This document shows positions 35,764-44,259 of a stretch of DNA of 64,000 bases, piece after piece. The notes below the pieces were generated by a model, which saw nothing but the letters and a program-made list of their open reading frames with translations, was not told where the DNA came from and searched no databases. Each line of letters opens with the position of its first letter. The first letter of the stretch is position 1. The position numbers and the translations under genes are program-made. The DNA comes from an uncultured Muribaculaceae bacterium (lineage in GTDB: Bacteria; Bacteroidota; Bacteroidia; Bacteroidales; Muribaculaceae), in contig CAJTOB010000006.1 of assembly GCA_910578035.1 (NCBI GenBank), forward strand, positions 9,900 to 73,899. Direction: 5' to 3'.

Positions 35764-36567
35764 CTAAATACCGGAAAATCGGCGGTAGGCGGCGGCCATG
35801 CGGGTGTGGTAGCCGCGCGATGCGTAGGAGGGGCCGTTGTATATTTTGGCGAATGCGGCCCAGTTTTTGGTTTTGAGGTGCTGCACAAGGCCGGTGTTGC
35901 GCATATAGTTTGCGAAGAGGCGCAGCTGGTCGTACTCAGAGCGTTGCATGCGTCGCACGAAGTCGGCGCGCGATTCGGCTCCGCACAGTTTCCAGTTGAA
36001 TCCTCCAATCTGGAACATACCCCAGAAAGTGCTTTCGATGGCGGCGATGCTGTCGATAGTCAAGGCGGCGTCGAGTCGTGCCTGCTGAGCGCGTTGCTGC
36101 GACCCGTATTTTCGAATGTTGGGGGCAGAAAATACTGTAGGATGAGTAGAACTGTACTTCGACAGATTTATGCCTCGGCGAGCGGCGGCGCGGCGGAATA
36201 CAGGTAAGTCGAAGTTTATTATCGGGCAGCCTTCGGCATAAAAGCCGTGGCGAGTCTTGCCCGTCTCTATTTCTACTACGGCATGTATTGCGGCCGGCTC
36301 CACGCCGAGCTCTTCGGCTATCTCGCGGTAGTCGGCTTCTGTCAGGGGGCCGTAGTGGGGTATTTCGATGGGTTCGGGTAGAAAAGATGTGTGGATAGTG
36401 TCGCCGTTGAAAATCATTATTTCGCGGTCGAGCGAGTCGGTGAGCACTTCCTGCAGTTCGATGGCGAAGCCGTGGTGTTCTTGCGGTTCGTCAGCAAATA
36501 AGCCGCAGACAGCCCACGGAAGGAGGGCTGCTGCGGCTGATAAGCGATATATAGCGGCCTTGCGCAT
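35764..36567 (-). CDS. Secreted N-acetylmuramidase-like protein (PF11860 type)
   Basis: A 267-residue protein with an N-terminal signal segment (residues 1-25). Residues about 85-267 match the N-acetylmuramidase family: GVEPAAIHAVVEIETG with E99 or E101 as likely catalytic acid, PIINFDLPVF (the usual family form is a W/Y-E-x-H-x-F-like stretch, so this part is diverged), then STFWGMFQIGGFNWKLCG and NWAAFAKIYNGPSYASRGYHTRM. These enzymes cut the glycan backbone of peptidoglycan and occur in phage endolysins and as cell-wall hydrolases. The signal peptide argues for a self cell-wall or secreted role rather than a phage relic. It lies seven bases after pepD on the same strand. Confidence 0.82.
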   Translation of the reverse strand: MRKAAIYRLSAAAALLPWAVCGLFADEPQEHHGFAIELQEVLTDSLDREIMIFNGDTIHTSFLPEPIEIPHYGPLTEADYREIAEELGVEPAAIHAVVEIETGKTRHGFYAEGCPIINFDLPVFRRAAARRGINLSKYSSTHPTVFSAPNIRKYGSQQRAQQARLDAALTIDSIAAIESTFWGMFQIGGFNWKLCGAESRADFVRRMQRSEYDQLRLFANYMRNTGLVQHLKTKNWAAFAKIYNGPSYASRGYHTRMAAAYRRFSGI

Positions 36568-36574
36568 AGGCGCG

Positions 36575-38035
36575 TCAGGCTTTCAGGTCTGCTACTTTTT
36601 CGAGAGTGCGGGTAAGCTGGCCCCAGAAGCGTTCTACGGCAGGAATGTGCATTCTCTCGGAGGGCGAGTGTACGTCGCGCAGAGTCGGGCCGAACGATAC
36701 CATGTCGAGGTGCGGGTATTTCTGCAGGAAGAGGCCGCACTCGAGACCGGCATGGATAGCCTTGATGGCGGGCTTGATGCCATACAGCTCCTCGTATGCC
36801 TCAGATGCGATGTGCATGATGGGCGAGTTCATGTTCGGAGCCCAGCCGGGATAGCCGTCGCCGTGTGTCACTTCTGCACCGGCAAGGCGGAAGAGGGCTT
36901 CTACCTGGCGGGCGATATCCCACTTGCGCGATTCAACCGACGAGCGCTGCGATGTGGTGACAAGAATCTTGTTGTCGGGCTGCATCTTTACCGACGCGAG
37001 GTTTGTAGAGGTCTCTACGAGGCCTTCGAGGTCGCGGCTCATGGAGATAACACCGTGAGGAGCGCAGTAGAGAGCTTCGATGAGTGCGGTAGTTGTTTCG
37101 GAGTCTACGGCATATTCGGGTTTCTCGGTGGTTTCGAGCTCGAATTTGAGGCCGTCTTCGAGGCCTGCATATTCATTCTCGATTTCAGCCACATAGGTGT
37201 TGAATGCCACGCGGACATTCTCCTTGCTTGCGGCGTGGATACCAAATACGGCGTGAGCTGCGCGCGGAATGGCGTTGCGGAGGTTGCCGCCGTCGATTTC
37301 TACGAGTGAGAGCTCATGCTCGAGGCTGAGTTTGTAGAGGAAGCGAGCCAGAAGCTTGTTGGCATTGGCGCGGCCAAGGTGTATGTCGCCGCCCGAGTGT
37401 CCGCCGAGGCCGCCCGAGATATCGAAGCGGAAATAGTGGAAGTCGGTGGGCGCGAAAGAGCGCTTGTATGTGAAAAGGCATGTGGTGTCTACACCGCCGG
37501 CACAGCCTACGAAGATTTCGGCGTCGTCCTCAGAGTCGAGGTTGAGCAGGATAGAGCCTGTGAGCATTCCTTCGCCGAGGTTATTTGCGCCGGTGAGACC
37601 GGTTTCCTCGTCGACGGTGAAGAGAGCTTCTACTGGGCCGTGAACCAGGTCTTTGTCTACCATCACGGCAAGCGATGCGGCCATGCCGATACCGTTGTCG
37701 GCACCAAGGGTGGTTCCGTCGGCACGCAGCCATTCGCCGTCTACGATAGTGCGGATAGGCTGGGTGTTGAAGTCGAAGTTCTTGTCGTTAGACTCGCATA
37801 CCATATCCATGTGCGACTGGAGCACGATTGTAGGAGCATTTTCCTTGCCGGGAGTGGCCGGCTTGCTCATAACGACGTTGCCGATGGCGTCGGTGCGCAC
37901 TGCGATGTTATGACGGGCTGCGAAGTCGAGCAGATATTCGCGTATTTTTTCTTCTTTCTTTGAGGGGCGGGGCACATGGTTGATTTCATCGAAAATCGAG
38001 AAAACCAGAGCCGGTTTGAGATCTTTAATCGTCAT
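36575..38035 (-). CDS. pepD: Aminoacyl-histidine dipeptidase (PepD, M20 family)
   Basis: A 486-residue cytosolic metallopeptidase that splits dipeptides such as Xaa-His. Zinc ligands are seen in LQSHMDMVCE, TLGADNGIG and DEETGLTGA, followed by LLNLDSEDDAEIFVGCAGG. The dimerisation lid (HSGGDIHLGRANANKLL) and the C-terminal zinc ligand region (IHAGLECGLF) are intact. The length and all motifs match the M20C PepD group. An AGAATGTT-AAAA-AACATTCT palindrome lies 55 bases upstream of its start. A cell-wall hydrolase gene follows on the same strand. Confidence 0.95.
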   Translation of the reverse strand: MTIKDLKPALVFSIFDEINHVPRPSKKEEKIREYLLDFAARHNIAVRTDAIGNVVMSKPATPGKENAPTIVLQSHMDMVCESNDKNFDFNTQPIRTIVDGEWLRADGTTLGADNGIGMAASLAVMVDKDLVHGPVEALFTVDEETGLTGANNLGEGMLTGSILLNLDSEDDAEIFVGCAGGVDTTCLFTYKRSFAPTDFHYFRFDISGGLGGHSGGDIHLGRANANKLLARFLYKLSLEHELSLVEIDGGNLRNAIPRAAHAVFGIHAASKENVRVAFNTYVAEIENEYAGLEDGLKFELETTEKPEYAVDSETTTALIEALYCAPHGVISMSRDLEGLVETSTNLASVKMQPDNKILVTTSQRSSVESRKWDIARQVEALFRLAGAEVTHGDGYPGWAPNMNSPIMHIASEAYEELYGIKPAIKAIHAGLECGLFLQKYPHLDMVSFGPTLRDVHSPSERMHIPAVERFWGQLTRTLEKVADLKA

Positions 38036-38090
38036 GTCGATTTATAAATTTGGGGGGGTAAAAGTTCTAATAAAGATTTCGGTATTAGAA

Positions 38091-38110
38091 AGAATGTTAA
38101 AAAACATTCT
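38091..38110. promoter_or_regulatory. 8-bp perfect palindrome upstream of pepD
   Basis: AGAATGTT and AACATTCT flank AAAA. It lies in the AT-rich region between pepD and the small membrane protein. It may be an operator. No known regulator motif was matched. Confidence 0.5.
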
Positions 38111-38170
38111 ATTCATGCCCCTAAATTACAAAATAAAATTCGTACCGCGAAAAAAAACCGCCATTTTAGC

Positions 38171-38178
38171 TATATTTG
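38171..38178 (+). promoter_or_regulatory. -7 promoter element for the small membrane protein/ompH pair
   Basis: TATATTTG, followed by C, matches TAnnTTTG and lies 24 bases before the ATG at 38203. Confidence 0.6.
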
Positions 38179-38202
38179 CAGAGTCAATCAGCCTGAAAAG
38201 CC

Positions 38203-38373
38203 ATGAAAACAGTTATACTGGCCATACTCATGCTTTTGGTCTGCATTGTCCTGCTGGGTATTAAGGTGCTGTTTATCAAAGGAGCGCGTTTCCCTTCGGG
38301 CCATGCGGGCGCCTCGCCTCATTTACGTAAGAAAGGCATCGGGTGCGCTACAGACGAGCGAAATTTGAAATAA
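38203..38373 (+). CDS. 56-residue single-pass membrane protein
   Basis: A short reading frame with ATG at 38203 and TAA at 38371. The first 25 residues form one membrane helix (TVILAILMLLVCIVLLGIKV), followed by a basic tail FIKGARFPSGHAG and RKKGIGCATD. I recall very similar 55-65 residue proteins with a conserved RFPSGH...RxxGIxCA pattern across Bacteroidales, so I treat it as real. It has its own TAnnTTTG promoter and is 25 bases upstream of the OmpH-like gene. Its function is unknown. Confidence 0.75.
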   Translation: MKTVILAILMLLVCIVLLGIKVLFIKGARFPSGHAGASPHLRKKGIGCATDERNLK

Positions 38374-38398
38374 TCAATATCACATATATATAACTTAT

Positions 38399-38989
38399 AT
38401 GAAAAAACTGTCTCTTACAGTAAAGACATTTATGGCTTGCGCCCTGGTGGCCGCCGCCGCTTCATGCTCGAAACAGGAAGCAGCTCCCGCAGCCGCTCCC
38501 GTCGCCGGCGACTCCACAGCCTGCGCAGGTCTCAAGATAGCTTATATCGATGCAGACTCTATCATGAGCGCTTATAGCCTTGCTCGCGAAATAGCCGAGG
38601 AAGGCCAGCGTCTGATGAACAACTATCAGCGTCAGGAGCAGTCGAAGCAGCAGGAAATCCAGAACTTCGGCAACAACATCGAGCAGAAGCGCCAGAACAA
38701 CGTATATCTCTCGGAAGCCTCTTTCCAGGCCGATGTTGAGAAACTGCAGAAGATGCAGAACGACGCTGCCCGTGTGCTCACAAACCAGCAGAATCAGATT
38801 CAGAACACCATAGCTCAGGCTCAGGCCCGTCTTCAGGACTCTATCATGAGCGCTGTAAACGCTTATAATGCTCAGGCAGGATACGACGCTATCCTCATGC
38901 GCGAATCGGGCGTGTACTTCAACCCCTCGCTCAATGTCACTTCCGACATTATCGAGATTCTGAACTCCCGCTATACCACAGCGAAATAA
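38399..38989 (+). CDS. OmpH/Skp family periplasmic chaperone-like lipoprotein
   Basis: A 196-residue protein with a lipobox at C23 (AAAASCSK) and an Ala/Pro-rich linker. The mature part starts LKIAYIDADSIMSAY, the typical OmpH/Skp first strand, followed by a long coiled coil (residues about 60-150, rich in Gln and Glu). It ends in the short second strand region (YDAILMRESGVYF). Skp chaperones hold unfolded outer-membrane proteins in the periplasm as a trimer with helical tentacles. A lipid anchor is a common variation in Bacteroidetes. It follows the 56-residue membrane protein. A hairpin-rich region and terminator come after it. Confidence 0.88.
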   Translation: MKKLSLTVKTFMACALVAAAASCSKQEAAPAAAPVAGDSTACAGLKIAYIDADSIMSAYSLAREIAEEGQRLMNNYQRQEQSKQQEIQNFGNNIEQKRQNNVYLSEASFQADVEKLQKMQNDAARVLTNQQNQIQNTIAQAQARLQDSIMSAVNAYNAQAGYDAILMRESGVYFNPSLNVTSDIIEILNSRYTTAK

Positions 38990-39196
38990 TAGCCGCCCTG
39001 TCAGCCCGACGGCTTGATGGCCGGCAATACTGTTGGCTGAAATGCATGTCTGCTTGTCGGCCTAACAGTTCAATATAGTGCCTGCGAGGCAAGCAAAAGT
39101 ATAGACCGTCGGGTCCGATATCAACGGACCGGGCGGTCTTTCGGCGTTTAGGCGCATGTATGACACAGTTTTTTCAACACTATCCAATACTTTACC
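38990..39196. other. Hairpin-rich spacer after the OmpH-like gene, no gene seen
   Basis: Contains TGCCT-GCG-AGGCA, a longer GGCCGGCA...TGTCGGCC pairing, and the terminator at 39103. It also carries CTGTCAGCCCGACGGC near 38998, a relative of GGGCTGACGGGC sequences at 49459 and 58270. Confidence 0.55.
39103..39140 (+). terminator. Two-part hairpin terminator
   Basis: AGACCG pairs with CGGTCT and GGTCCG with CGGACC, separated by a TCG/GGG internal loop and closed by ATATCAA. A short U run follows. It ends the ompH transcript. Confidence 0.65.
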
Positions 39197-41440
39197 ATGG
39201 AATCTGTATTTGTATTATTGATTGCAGTCGGTTATATAGTGTTCGCCATCATTCGGAGCGACAAAATTTCCGGGCGTCTGCGCGATATAAGCGACGGAGT
39301 GAGCGATGTGAGTGCTAAAATAGAGTACCTTGAGCGCAAAATAGAGCGTCTGGCGGCGGCCGGCGGCAAAAGCGACGGCGAAAGTACTGTGGCAAAGGTC
39401 TGCCCAGAGCCCGAGCCGATGCCAGAGCCTTGCGCTGCGCCCGAGCCTCTTGCTTTTATCGAGGAGGAAGATGCAGCACCTTCGGAAGTCTTTGAGATTG
39501 ATGCCGATGAGCCCGAGGCTGCAGTCCTTGAGCCCGACCCCGTACCGACGCCGACACCTCAAGGTGCGGGTGCCGACATGGAGCGCTTTATCGGGGTCAA
39601 TCTGTTCAGCAAGATTGGCATAGCTGTTCTTGTGCTTGGCATAGGATTCTTTGTGAAATATGCCATCGACAATTCATGGATAGGAGAAGTTGCCCGGACT
39701 GTGCTGGGTCTTGTTGCGGGTGCGGCGCTATGGACGGTATCATATTTTCTTAAAGATAAATACCGTTCGTTTTCGTCGGTTCTTGCCGGAGGCGGTTTTG
39801 CAGTGTGCTTCGTCACCATCGCTGTGGCCTATAACTTCTATGGTATATTCTCGTCGTTGACCGCATTTATTGTTCTCATAGCGCTGGTCTTAGCCGAGAT
39901 TGCCGTGGCGCTGTGGTATAAGCGCCGTGAACTTGCCGCTGTCGGTATTGTGGCAGCCTTTGCCGCTCCTTTTCTGTCGGCCGGCCCCGATGGCAGCACT
40001 GTTGCGCTTACGGGCTATGTGCTCGTTCTTAGCGCGGCGATATTTGTCGTGTCCTTCCGCCGTCCGTCGTGGTATGAATTGCCTCTCATAGGGTGTGTTC
40101 TCAGCTGGATTATAGCCGCGATGGCGGCTGTGTCGGTGAGAGAAGGAGAATCGTGCGCACTGATACTCTTGTTCGACACATTGATATTTATAATATACTC
40201 GCTGCCTCTGTCTAATATCCTCGGCCTGTCGCCTGAGGGGAAGAAGCATGTCGGGGCGATTGTCGGGGCCATGTTTGTCAATAACTTCGTCTATGTCATA
40301 GCCGGTCTGCGGCTGATGAAGGGTGTGGCAGTGCCCTGGCACGCCGATGGAATAGTGCCTCTCGTTGCGGCGCTGGCCGACGGTTTTGTTTTCTACAGAT
40401 ATTATATGAAGAAACAGCCGTCGCTGCCGCAGGATATCCTCGTGCTGCTGATAGCCGTGAGCAGTTGCCTTGTTTTTCCGGTGCAGTTCCGCTCGCAATG
40501 TGTGTCGATAGCCGCAGTGGCCTTCTATACCTTTGCGATGAACTATCTTTATTGCCGCACAGGCCGGCGTATTTTCAAAGTTCTGGTTCTGCTCTGCATC
40601 ATCGCTCTGGTGTTTGCTCTTGAGCAATTGCGGCTGTCCGACTCGCCCTTGAGTGCGTTCTTCAGTTATGCCTTTACCGGCGCGGCCCTTATATCTTGCG
40701 CTGCTACACTGTCGTTCTATCGGGCGGCATATTCGCCGGACCACGGCCTTGTCTATACCTCAGTGCTGTGGCTGGGCATTCTTTCGTGTGTTTACGGCAC
40801 ATTTATTCTCATTGAGCCGTCGCTTGGAGGTGTATCGGCTTTCCGCGGGGCTGTTGCCGTGTACCTTGCCGCTTCGCTGGCCCTGGCCGTGCTCTCAGAC
40901 CGTGGCGGCAATGCAGGCTGGCTTCTTCCGACGCTTTCGGCTGCGGGCATATCCTGTGTCTGCATGCCGTGCTCAGATACCGGCACCGCCGGTACGGTAC
41001 TGTTCTGGGTGTGTATGGCGCTCTATCCGTTTGCCATCGTCATTCAGAGCCGCAAATGCTACGGCAATGTGTATTTCGGACCCTTCGGCAAGAATCTGTT
41101 CACAGTGCTGCTCATTGCCTCGGCCGCGATAGTGGCAATAGCCGCAGCATTCAATATACTCATGCTCTGCAGCCTTCGGAATCTGAACAGCGCCGCTGTA
41201 TCGGTGCTCCTGTCGCTGGCCGGTGCGGCCACGGTTGCCGTCGGATTGCGGCGACACGACAAGGCGCTGCGCCTTACGGGGCTCGGACTCTTCGGGATAG
41301 TGCTTGTGAAGCTGGTTGCCTACGATTTATGGAAAATGCCGTCGGTAGGCCGCATTATAGTCTTCATAATACTCGGTGTACTACTTCTTGCTATTTCGTT
41401 TCTTTACAATAAGTTGCGCCGTGCACTTTTCGACGATTAG
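39197..41440 (+). CDS. DUF2339 polytopic membrane protein
   Basis: A 747-residue inner-membrane protein. An N-terminal segment (residues 1-20) is hydrophobic, followed by a coiled coil (LRDISDGVSDVSAKIEYLER) and a Pro/Glu-rich linker near residues 66-128. The family's signature FIGVNLFSKIGIAVLVLGIGFFVKYAIDN then begins a run of more than twenty membrane segments that continues to the C-terminus. DUF2339 proteins are widespread and uncharacterised. The periodic pairs of short helices suggest a transporter or flippase-like fold, but that is only a guess. It lies after the ompH terminator and before a GH2 gene. Confidence 0.88.
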   Translation: MESVFVLLIAVGYIVFAIIRSDKISGRLRDISDGVSDVSAKIEYLERKIERLAAAGGKSDGESTVAKVCPEPEPMPEPCAAPEPLAFIEEEDAAPSEVFEIDADEPEAAVLEPDPVPTPTPQGAGADMERFIGVNLFSKIGIAVLVLGIGFFVKYAIDNSWIGEVARTVLGLVAGAALWTVSYFLKDKYRSFSSVLAGGGFAVCFVTIAVAYNFYGIFSSLTAFIVLIALVLAEIAVALWYKRRELAAVGIVAAFAAPFLSAGPDGSTVALTGYVLVLSAAIFVVSFRRPSWYELPLIGCVLSWIIAAMAAVSVREGESCALILLFDTLIFIIYSLPLSNILGLSPEGKKHVGAIVGAMFVNNFVYVIAGLRLMKGVAVPWHADGIVPLVAALADGFVFYRYYMKKQPSLPQDILVLLIAVSSCLVFPVQFRSQCVSIAAVAFYTFAMNYLYCRTGRRIFKVLVLLCIIALVFALEQLRLSDSPLSAFFSYAFTGAALISCAATLSFYRAAYSPDHGLVYTSVLWLGILSCVYGTFILIEPSLGGVSAFRGAVAVYLAASLALAVLSDRGGNAGWLLPTLSAAGISCVCMPCSDTGTAGTVLFWVCMALYPFAIVIQSRKCYGNVYFGPFGKNLFTVLLIASAAIVAIAAAFNILMLCSLRNLNSAAVSVLLSLAGAATVAVGLRRHDKALRLTGLGLFGIVLVKLVAYDLWKMPSVGRIIVFIILGVLLLAISFLYNKLRRALFDD

Positions 41441-41524
41441 GACGACCTGTCAAATTTTTTTGAAAAATCAGTGAACAAAACAACGATATAATTGTTGTAT
41501 CATTCAGAAATTTTGTACCAATTA

Positions 41525-43960
41525 ATGACCTTGAATCAATTTATTAAATCTGCCGCGCTGTTCCTTGCCGGAACTGCCGCAATGGTTTCTTCGGCACAGC
41601 GCAGCGAAACAACTCTCAACGAAGGCTGGCTCTTTACTAAAGGCGACGGTGTTTCCGCCGCCAAATGGAAAGCGGTGCGCGTGCCCCACGACTGGGCTAT
41701 CTACGGGCCTTTCGACCGTGCGAACGACCTCCAGACCGTAGCCGTGGAACAGAACGGCGAAACCGAAGAAACCGTCAAGACCGGTCGCACCGGCGGTCTG
41801 CCCTTCATAGGCAAAGGCGCATATCAGATTGATTTCGAACTGCCCGATACCGCCGGGCGGGCGACTACGCTCGTTTTCGACGGCGCCATGAGCAATGCTC
41901 AGGTGTTTCTCAACGGCAAGTTGCTCGGCACATGGCCCTACGGCTATAATTCGTTCTATATCGATGCCACAGGCACTGCCGTGCCCGGTAAGAACCACCT
42001 CGAGGTAAAACTCGAGAACAAGGAGCGCGCCTCGCGCTGGTATCCTGGCGCAGGCCTATACCGCAATGTGCATGTCATATCGACCGACAAGGTGCATATT
42101 CCTGTATGGGGCACATATGTGACCACTCCGAAAGTGACTCCCGAATATGCCTCGGTGCATCTTCAGATGAAAATCGACGGCGCAAAGCCCGACTCGTGGG
42201 TGACTGTCGACACCGATATCCTCGACCCTGAGGGGCAGGTAGTGGCTTCCGACCGGTCTGTCTATGTTGCCCGCGGCCAGGAGTTTGGCCAGAACTTCCT
42301 CGTGGGTTCGCCAAAACTCTGGACTCTCGACAAGCCCGAGCTCTATACCGCAGTGACGCGTCTGAGCGTCGACGGCAAGGAGGTGGACAGCTATAAGACA
42401 AGATTCGGTATCCGTACAATTGAGTATGTGCCTGAAAAAGGATTTTTCCTCAACGGCGAGCTCACCAAGTTTCAGGGCGTGTGCAACCACCACGACCTCG
42501 GCCCTCTCGGCGCGGCCGTCAACCGCTCGGCTCTCCGCCATCAGATAGAACTTCTTAAGGATATGGGTGTGAACGCTATCCGTACATCGCACAATATGCC
42601 GGCCCCGGAACTTGTCGAACTTTGCGATGAAATGGGCGTAATGCTCATGGTAGAGCCTTTCGACGACTGGGGCTTCCGCCCCAAATCGCCAAACGGCTAT
42701 GGCTCTGTCTTCAACGAATGGGCCGAACGCGACATTACCAACATGGTAGAGCATTTCCGCAACAGTCCTTCGGTTGTCATGTGGTCTATCGGCAACGAGG
42801 TGCCATCGCAGTGGGGCCCGACGGGTATGGGCGAGCTTACAATGCTCCAGGACCTTGTGCATAAGCTCGACCCCACACGCCCCGTGACATGCGGCATGGA
42901 CCAGATAGGCGCCGTGCTCGGCAATGGTTTCGCCGCCGCACTCGACATACCGGGCTTCAACTACAAGCCACAGTACTACGACGAGGCCTACGCCAAACTG
43001 CCTCAGAAACTTATTCTCGGCTCGGAGACGGCTTCGACCGTATCGAGCCGCGGCAAGTACTACTTCCCGGTTGAATTCGGCGAGCACTACGGTGCCATGC
43101 ACCCCGACAACCAGAGCAACAGCTACGACAACGAGTCGTGCTCCTGGAGCAATATCCCCGACCTCGATTTCGAGATGGACGACGACCGACCCTGGGTAAT
43201 AGGACAGTTCGTGTGGACCGGCTTCGATTATCTTGGCGAGCCTTCGCCCTACGATACCGACGCATGGCCCAGCCACAGCTCATATTTCGGTATCATAGAC
43301 CTTGCCTCGCTCCCCAAGGACCGATATTACCTCTACCGCTCGAAGTGGAACAAGACCGATGCCACGCTCCACGTGCTGCCGCACTGGACCTGGCCGGGCC
43401 GCGAGGGCAAGGTGACGCCTGTATATGTATATACCTCCTATCCGTCGGCCGAGCTGTTTGTCAACGGCAAGAGCCAGGGGCGCCGCGCTAAAAACGACAG
43501 CACCGTCGTAGACCGCTACCGCCTGCGCTGGAACGACGTCGTGTATGAGCCCGGCGAAATCAAGGTCGTAGCCTACGACGCCGACGGCAATCCTGCTGCC
43601 GAAAAGACAGTGCGCACCGCCGGCAAGGCAGCCTCTCTCCGCATTACGCCCAGCCGCGACAAGATTGCCGCCGACGGCGACGAACTTGTCTACTTTACTG
43701 TCGAAGCCCTCGACCGCAACGGCAATCCCGTGCCCGACGCCGACCAGGTGGTGAAGTTCACCGTCACAGGAGCCGGCACCTACGAGGCCGGAGCCAACGG
43801 CGACCCGACATGCCTGCTGCCTTTCCAAAAACCGGAAATGAAGTTATTCAGCGGCGCCGCCACAGCCATAGCGCGCTCCGCCAAGACTCCCGGCACACTC
43901 ACCATCAAGGCCACCGCAAAAGGCCTAAAACCCGCCACAGCCACAGTTACCGTCGAATAA
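41525..43960 (+). CDS. Secreted GH2 family glycoside hydrolase, beta-galactosidase-like
   Basis: An 811-residue GH2 enzyme. A signal peptide covers residues 1-24 (ends MVSSAQR). The sugar-binding jelly-roll has VRVPHDWAIYGPF and WYPGAGLYRNVHVI. The TIM barrel carries FQGVCNHHDLG, AIRTSHNMP, the acid/base E425 (SIGNEVP) and the likely nucleophile E501 (LGSETAS). The C-terminus has a DUF4982-type domain (PVYVYTSYPSAELFVNGKSQG) and an Ig-like domain (ADGDELVYFTVEALDRNGNPV). This layout fits Bacteroidetes beta-galactosidases, but beta-glucuronidase or other GH2 activities are not excluded. The ATG at 41525 is chosen over a TTG at 41492. No SusC/SusD genes are adjacent. Confidence 0.93.
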   Translation: MTLNQFIKSAALFLAGTAAMVSSAQRSETTLNEGWLFTKGDGVSAAKWKAVRVPHDWAIYGPFDRANDLQTVAVEQNGETEETVKTGRTGGLPFIGKGAYQIDFELPDTAGRATTLVFDGAMSNAQVFLNGKLLGTWPYGYNSFYIDATGTAVPGKNHLEVKLENKERASRWYPGAGLYRNVHVISTDKVHIPVWGTYVTTPKVTPEYASVHLQMKIDGAKPDSWVTVDTDILDPEGQVVASDRSVYVARGQEFGQNFLVGSPKLWTLDKPELYTAVTRLSVDGKEVDSYKTRFGIRTIEYVPEKGFFLNGELTKFQGVCNHHDLGPLGAAVNRSALRHQIELLKDMGVNAIRTSHNMPAPELVELCDEMGVMLMVEPFDDWGFRPKSPNGYGSVFNEWAERDITNMVEHFRNSPSVVMWSIGNEVPSQWGPTGMGELTMLQDLVHKLDPTRPVTCGMDQIGAVLGNGFAAALDIPGFNYKPQYYDEAYAKLPQKLILGSETASTVSSRGKYYFPVEFGEHYGAMHPDNQSNSYDNESCSWSNIPDLDFEMDDDRPWVIGQFVWTGFDYLGEPSPYDTDAWPSHSSYFGIIDLASLPKDRYYLYRSKWNKTDATLHVLPHWTWPGREGKVTPVYVYTSYPSAELFVNGKSQGRRAKNDSTVVDRYRLRWNDVVYEPGEIKVVAYDADGNPAAEKTVRTAGKAASLRITPSRDKIAADGDELVYFTVEALDRNGNPVPDADQVVKFTVTGAGTYEAGANGDPTCLLPFQKPEMKLFSGAATAIARSAKTPGTLTIKATAKGLKPATATVTVE

Positions 43961-43980
43961 GACAGATAAAAACAGAAAGT

Positions 43981-44024
43981 GAGGACAAGATTTCCCGCAA
44001 CGGGGCTCTTGTCCTCGCTTTTTT
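43981..44024. terminator. Rho-independent terminator shared by GH2 and xseB
   Basis: GAGGACAAGA pairs with TCTTGTCCTC around CCC/GGG, followed by GCTTTTTT on the plus strand. It sits between the convergent GH2 and xse genes. Confidence 0.85.
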
Positions 44025-44041
44025 ATGTGAATTTCTAACTT

Positions 44042-44254
44042 CTAACTATTTACCGACTGGTCGAACTCGGCAAGGATTTTGTTGAGTTCTTCTTCTGTGC
44101 GGGTCAGGCGCGCGCGGCATTCGCTCAGCAGGGTTGCGGCGCGGCGTGTGCGCTCGGCGAGGGTATCGATGTCGCTGTTGTCGGCACGGAGTTGAGCGAG
44201 GATTTTTTCGAGTTCTGCGAGTGCTTCGGAGTATTTTATATTGCTGTTTTCCAT
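44042..44254 (-). CDS. xseB: Exodeoxyribonuclease VII small subunit
   Basis: A 70-residue, highly charged helical protein with the family start (KYSEALAELEKILAQLRADNSDIDTLAER) and a typical coiled-coil pattern. Small subunits of ExoVII assemble along the large subunit and together they degrade single-stranded DNA from either end. It lies five bases after xseA, the expected order. Confidence 0.94.
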   Translation of the reverse strand: MENSNIKYSEALAELEKILAQLRADNSDIDTLAERTRRAATLLSECRARLTRTEEELNKILAEFDQSVNS

Positions 44255-44259
44255 TGTGT

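Noticed and set aside
35764..36567. Prophage remnant suggested by the N-acetylmuramidase
   Set aside because: The protein has a signal peptide and follows pepD closely, and no phage structural, integrase or holin genes are nearby.
38990..39196. tRNA or riboswitch in the hairpin-rich spacer
   Set aside because: No cloverleaf, CCA end, T-loop or known riboswitch core could be traced; only hairpins and a terminator.
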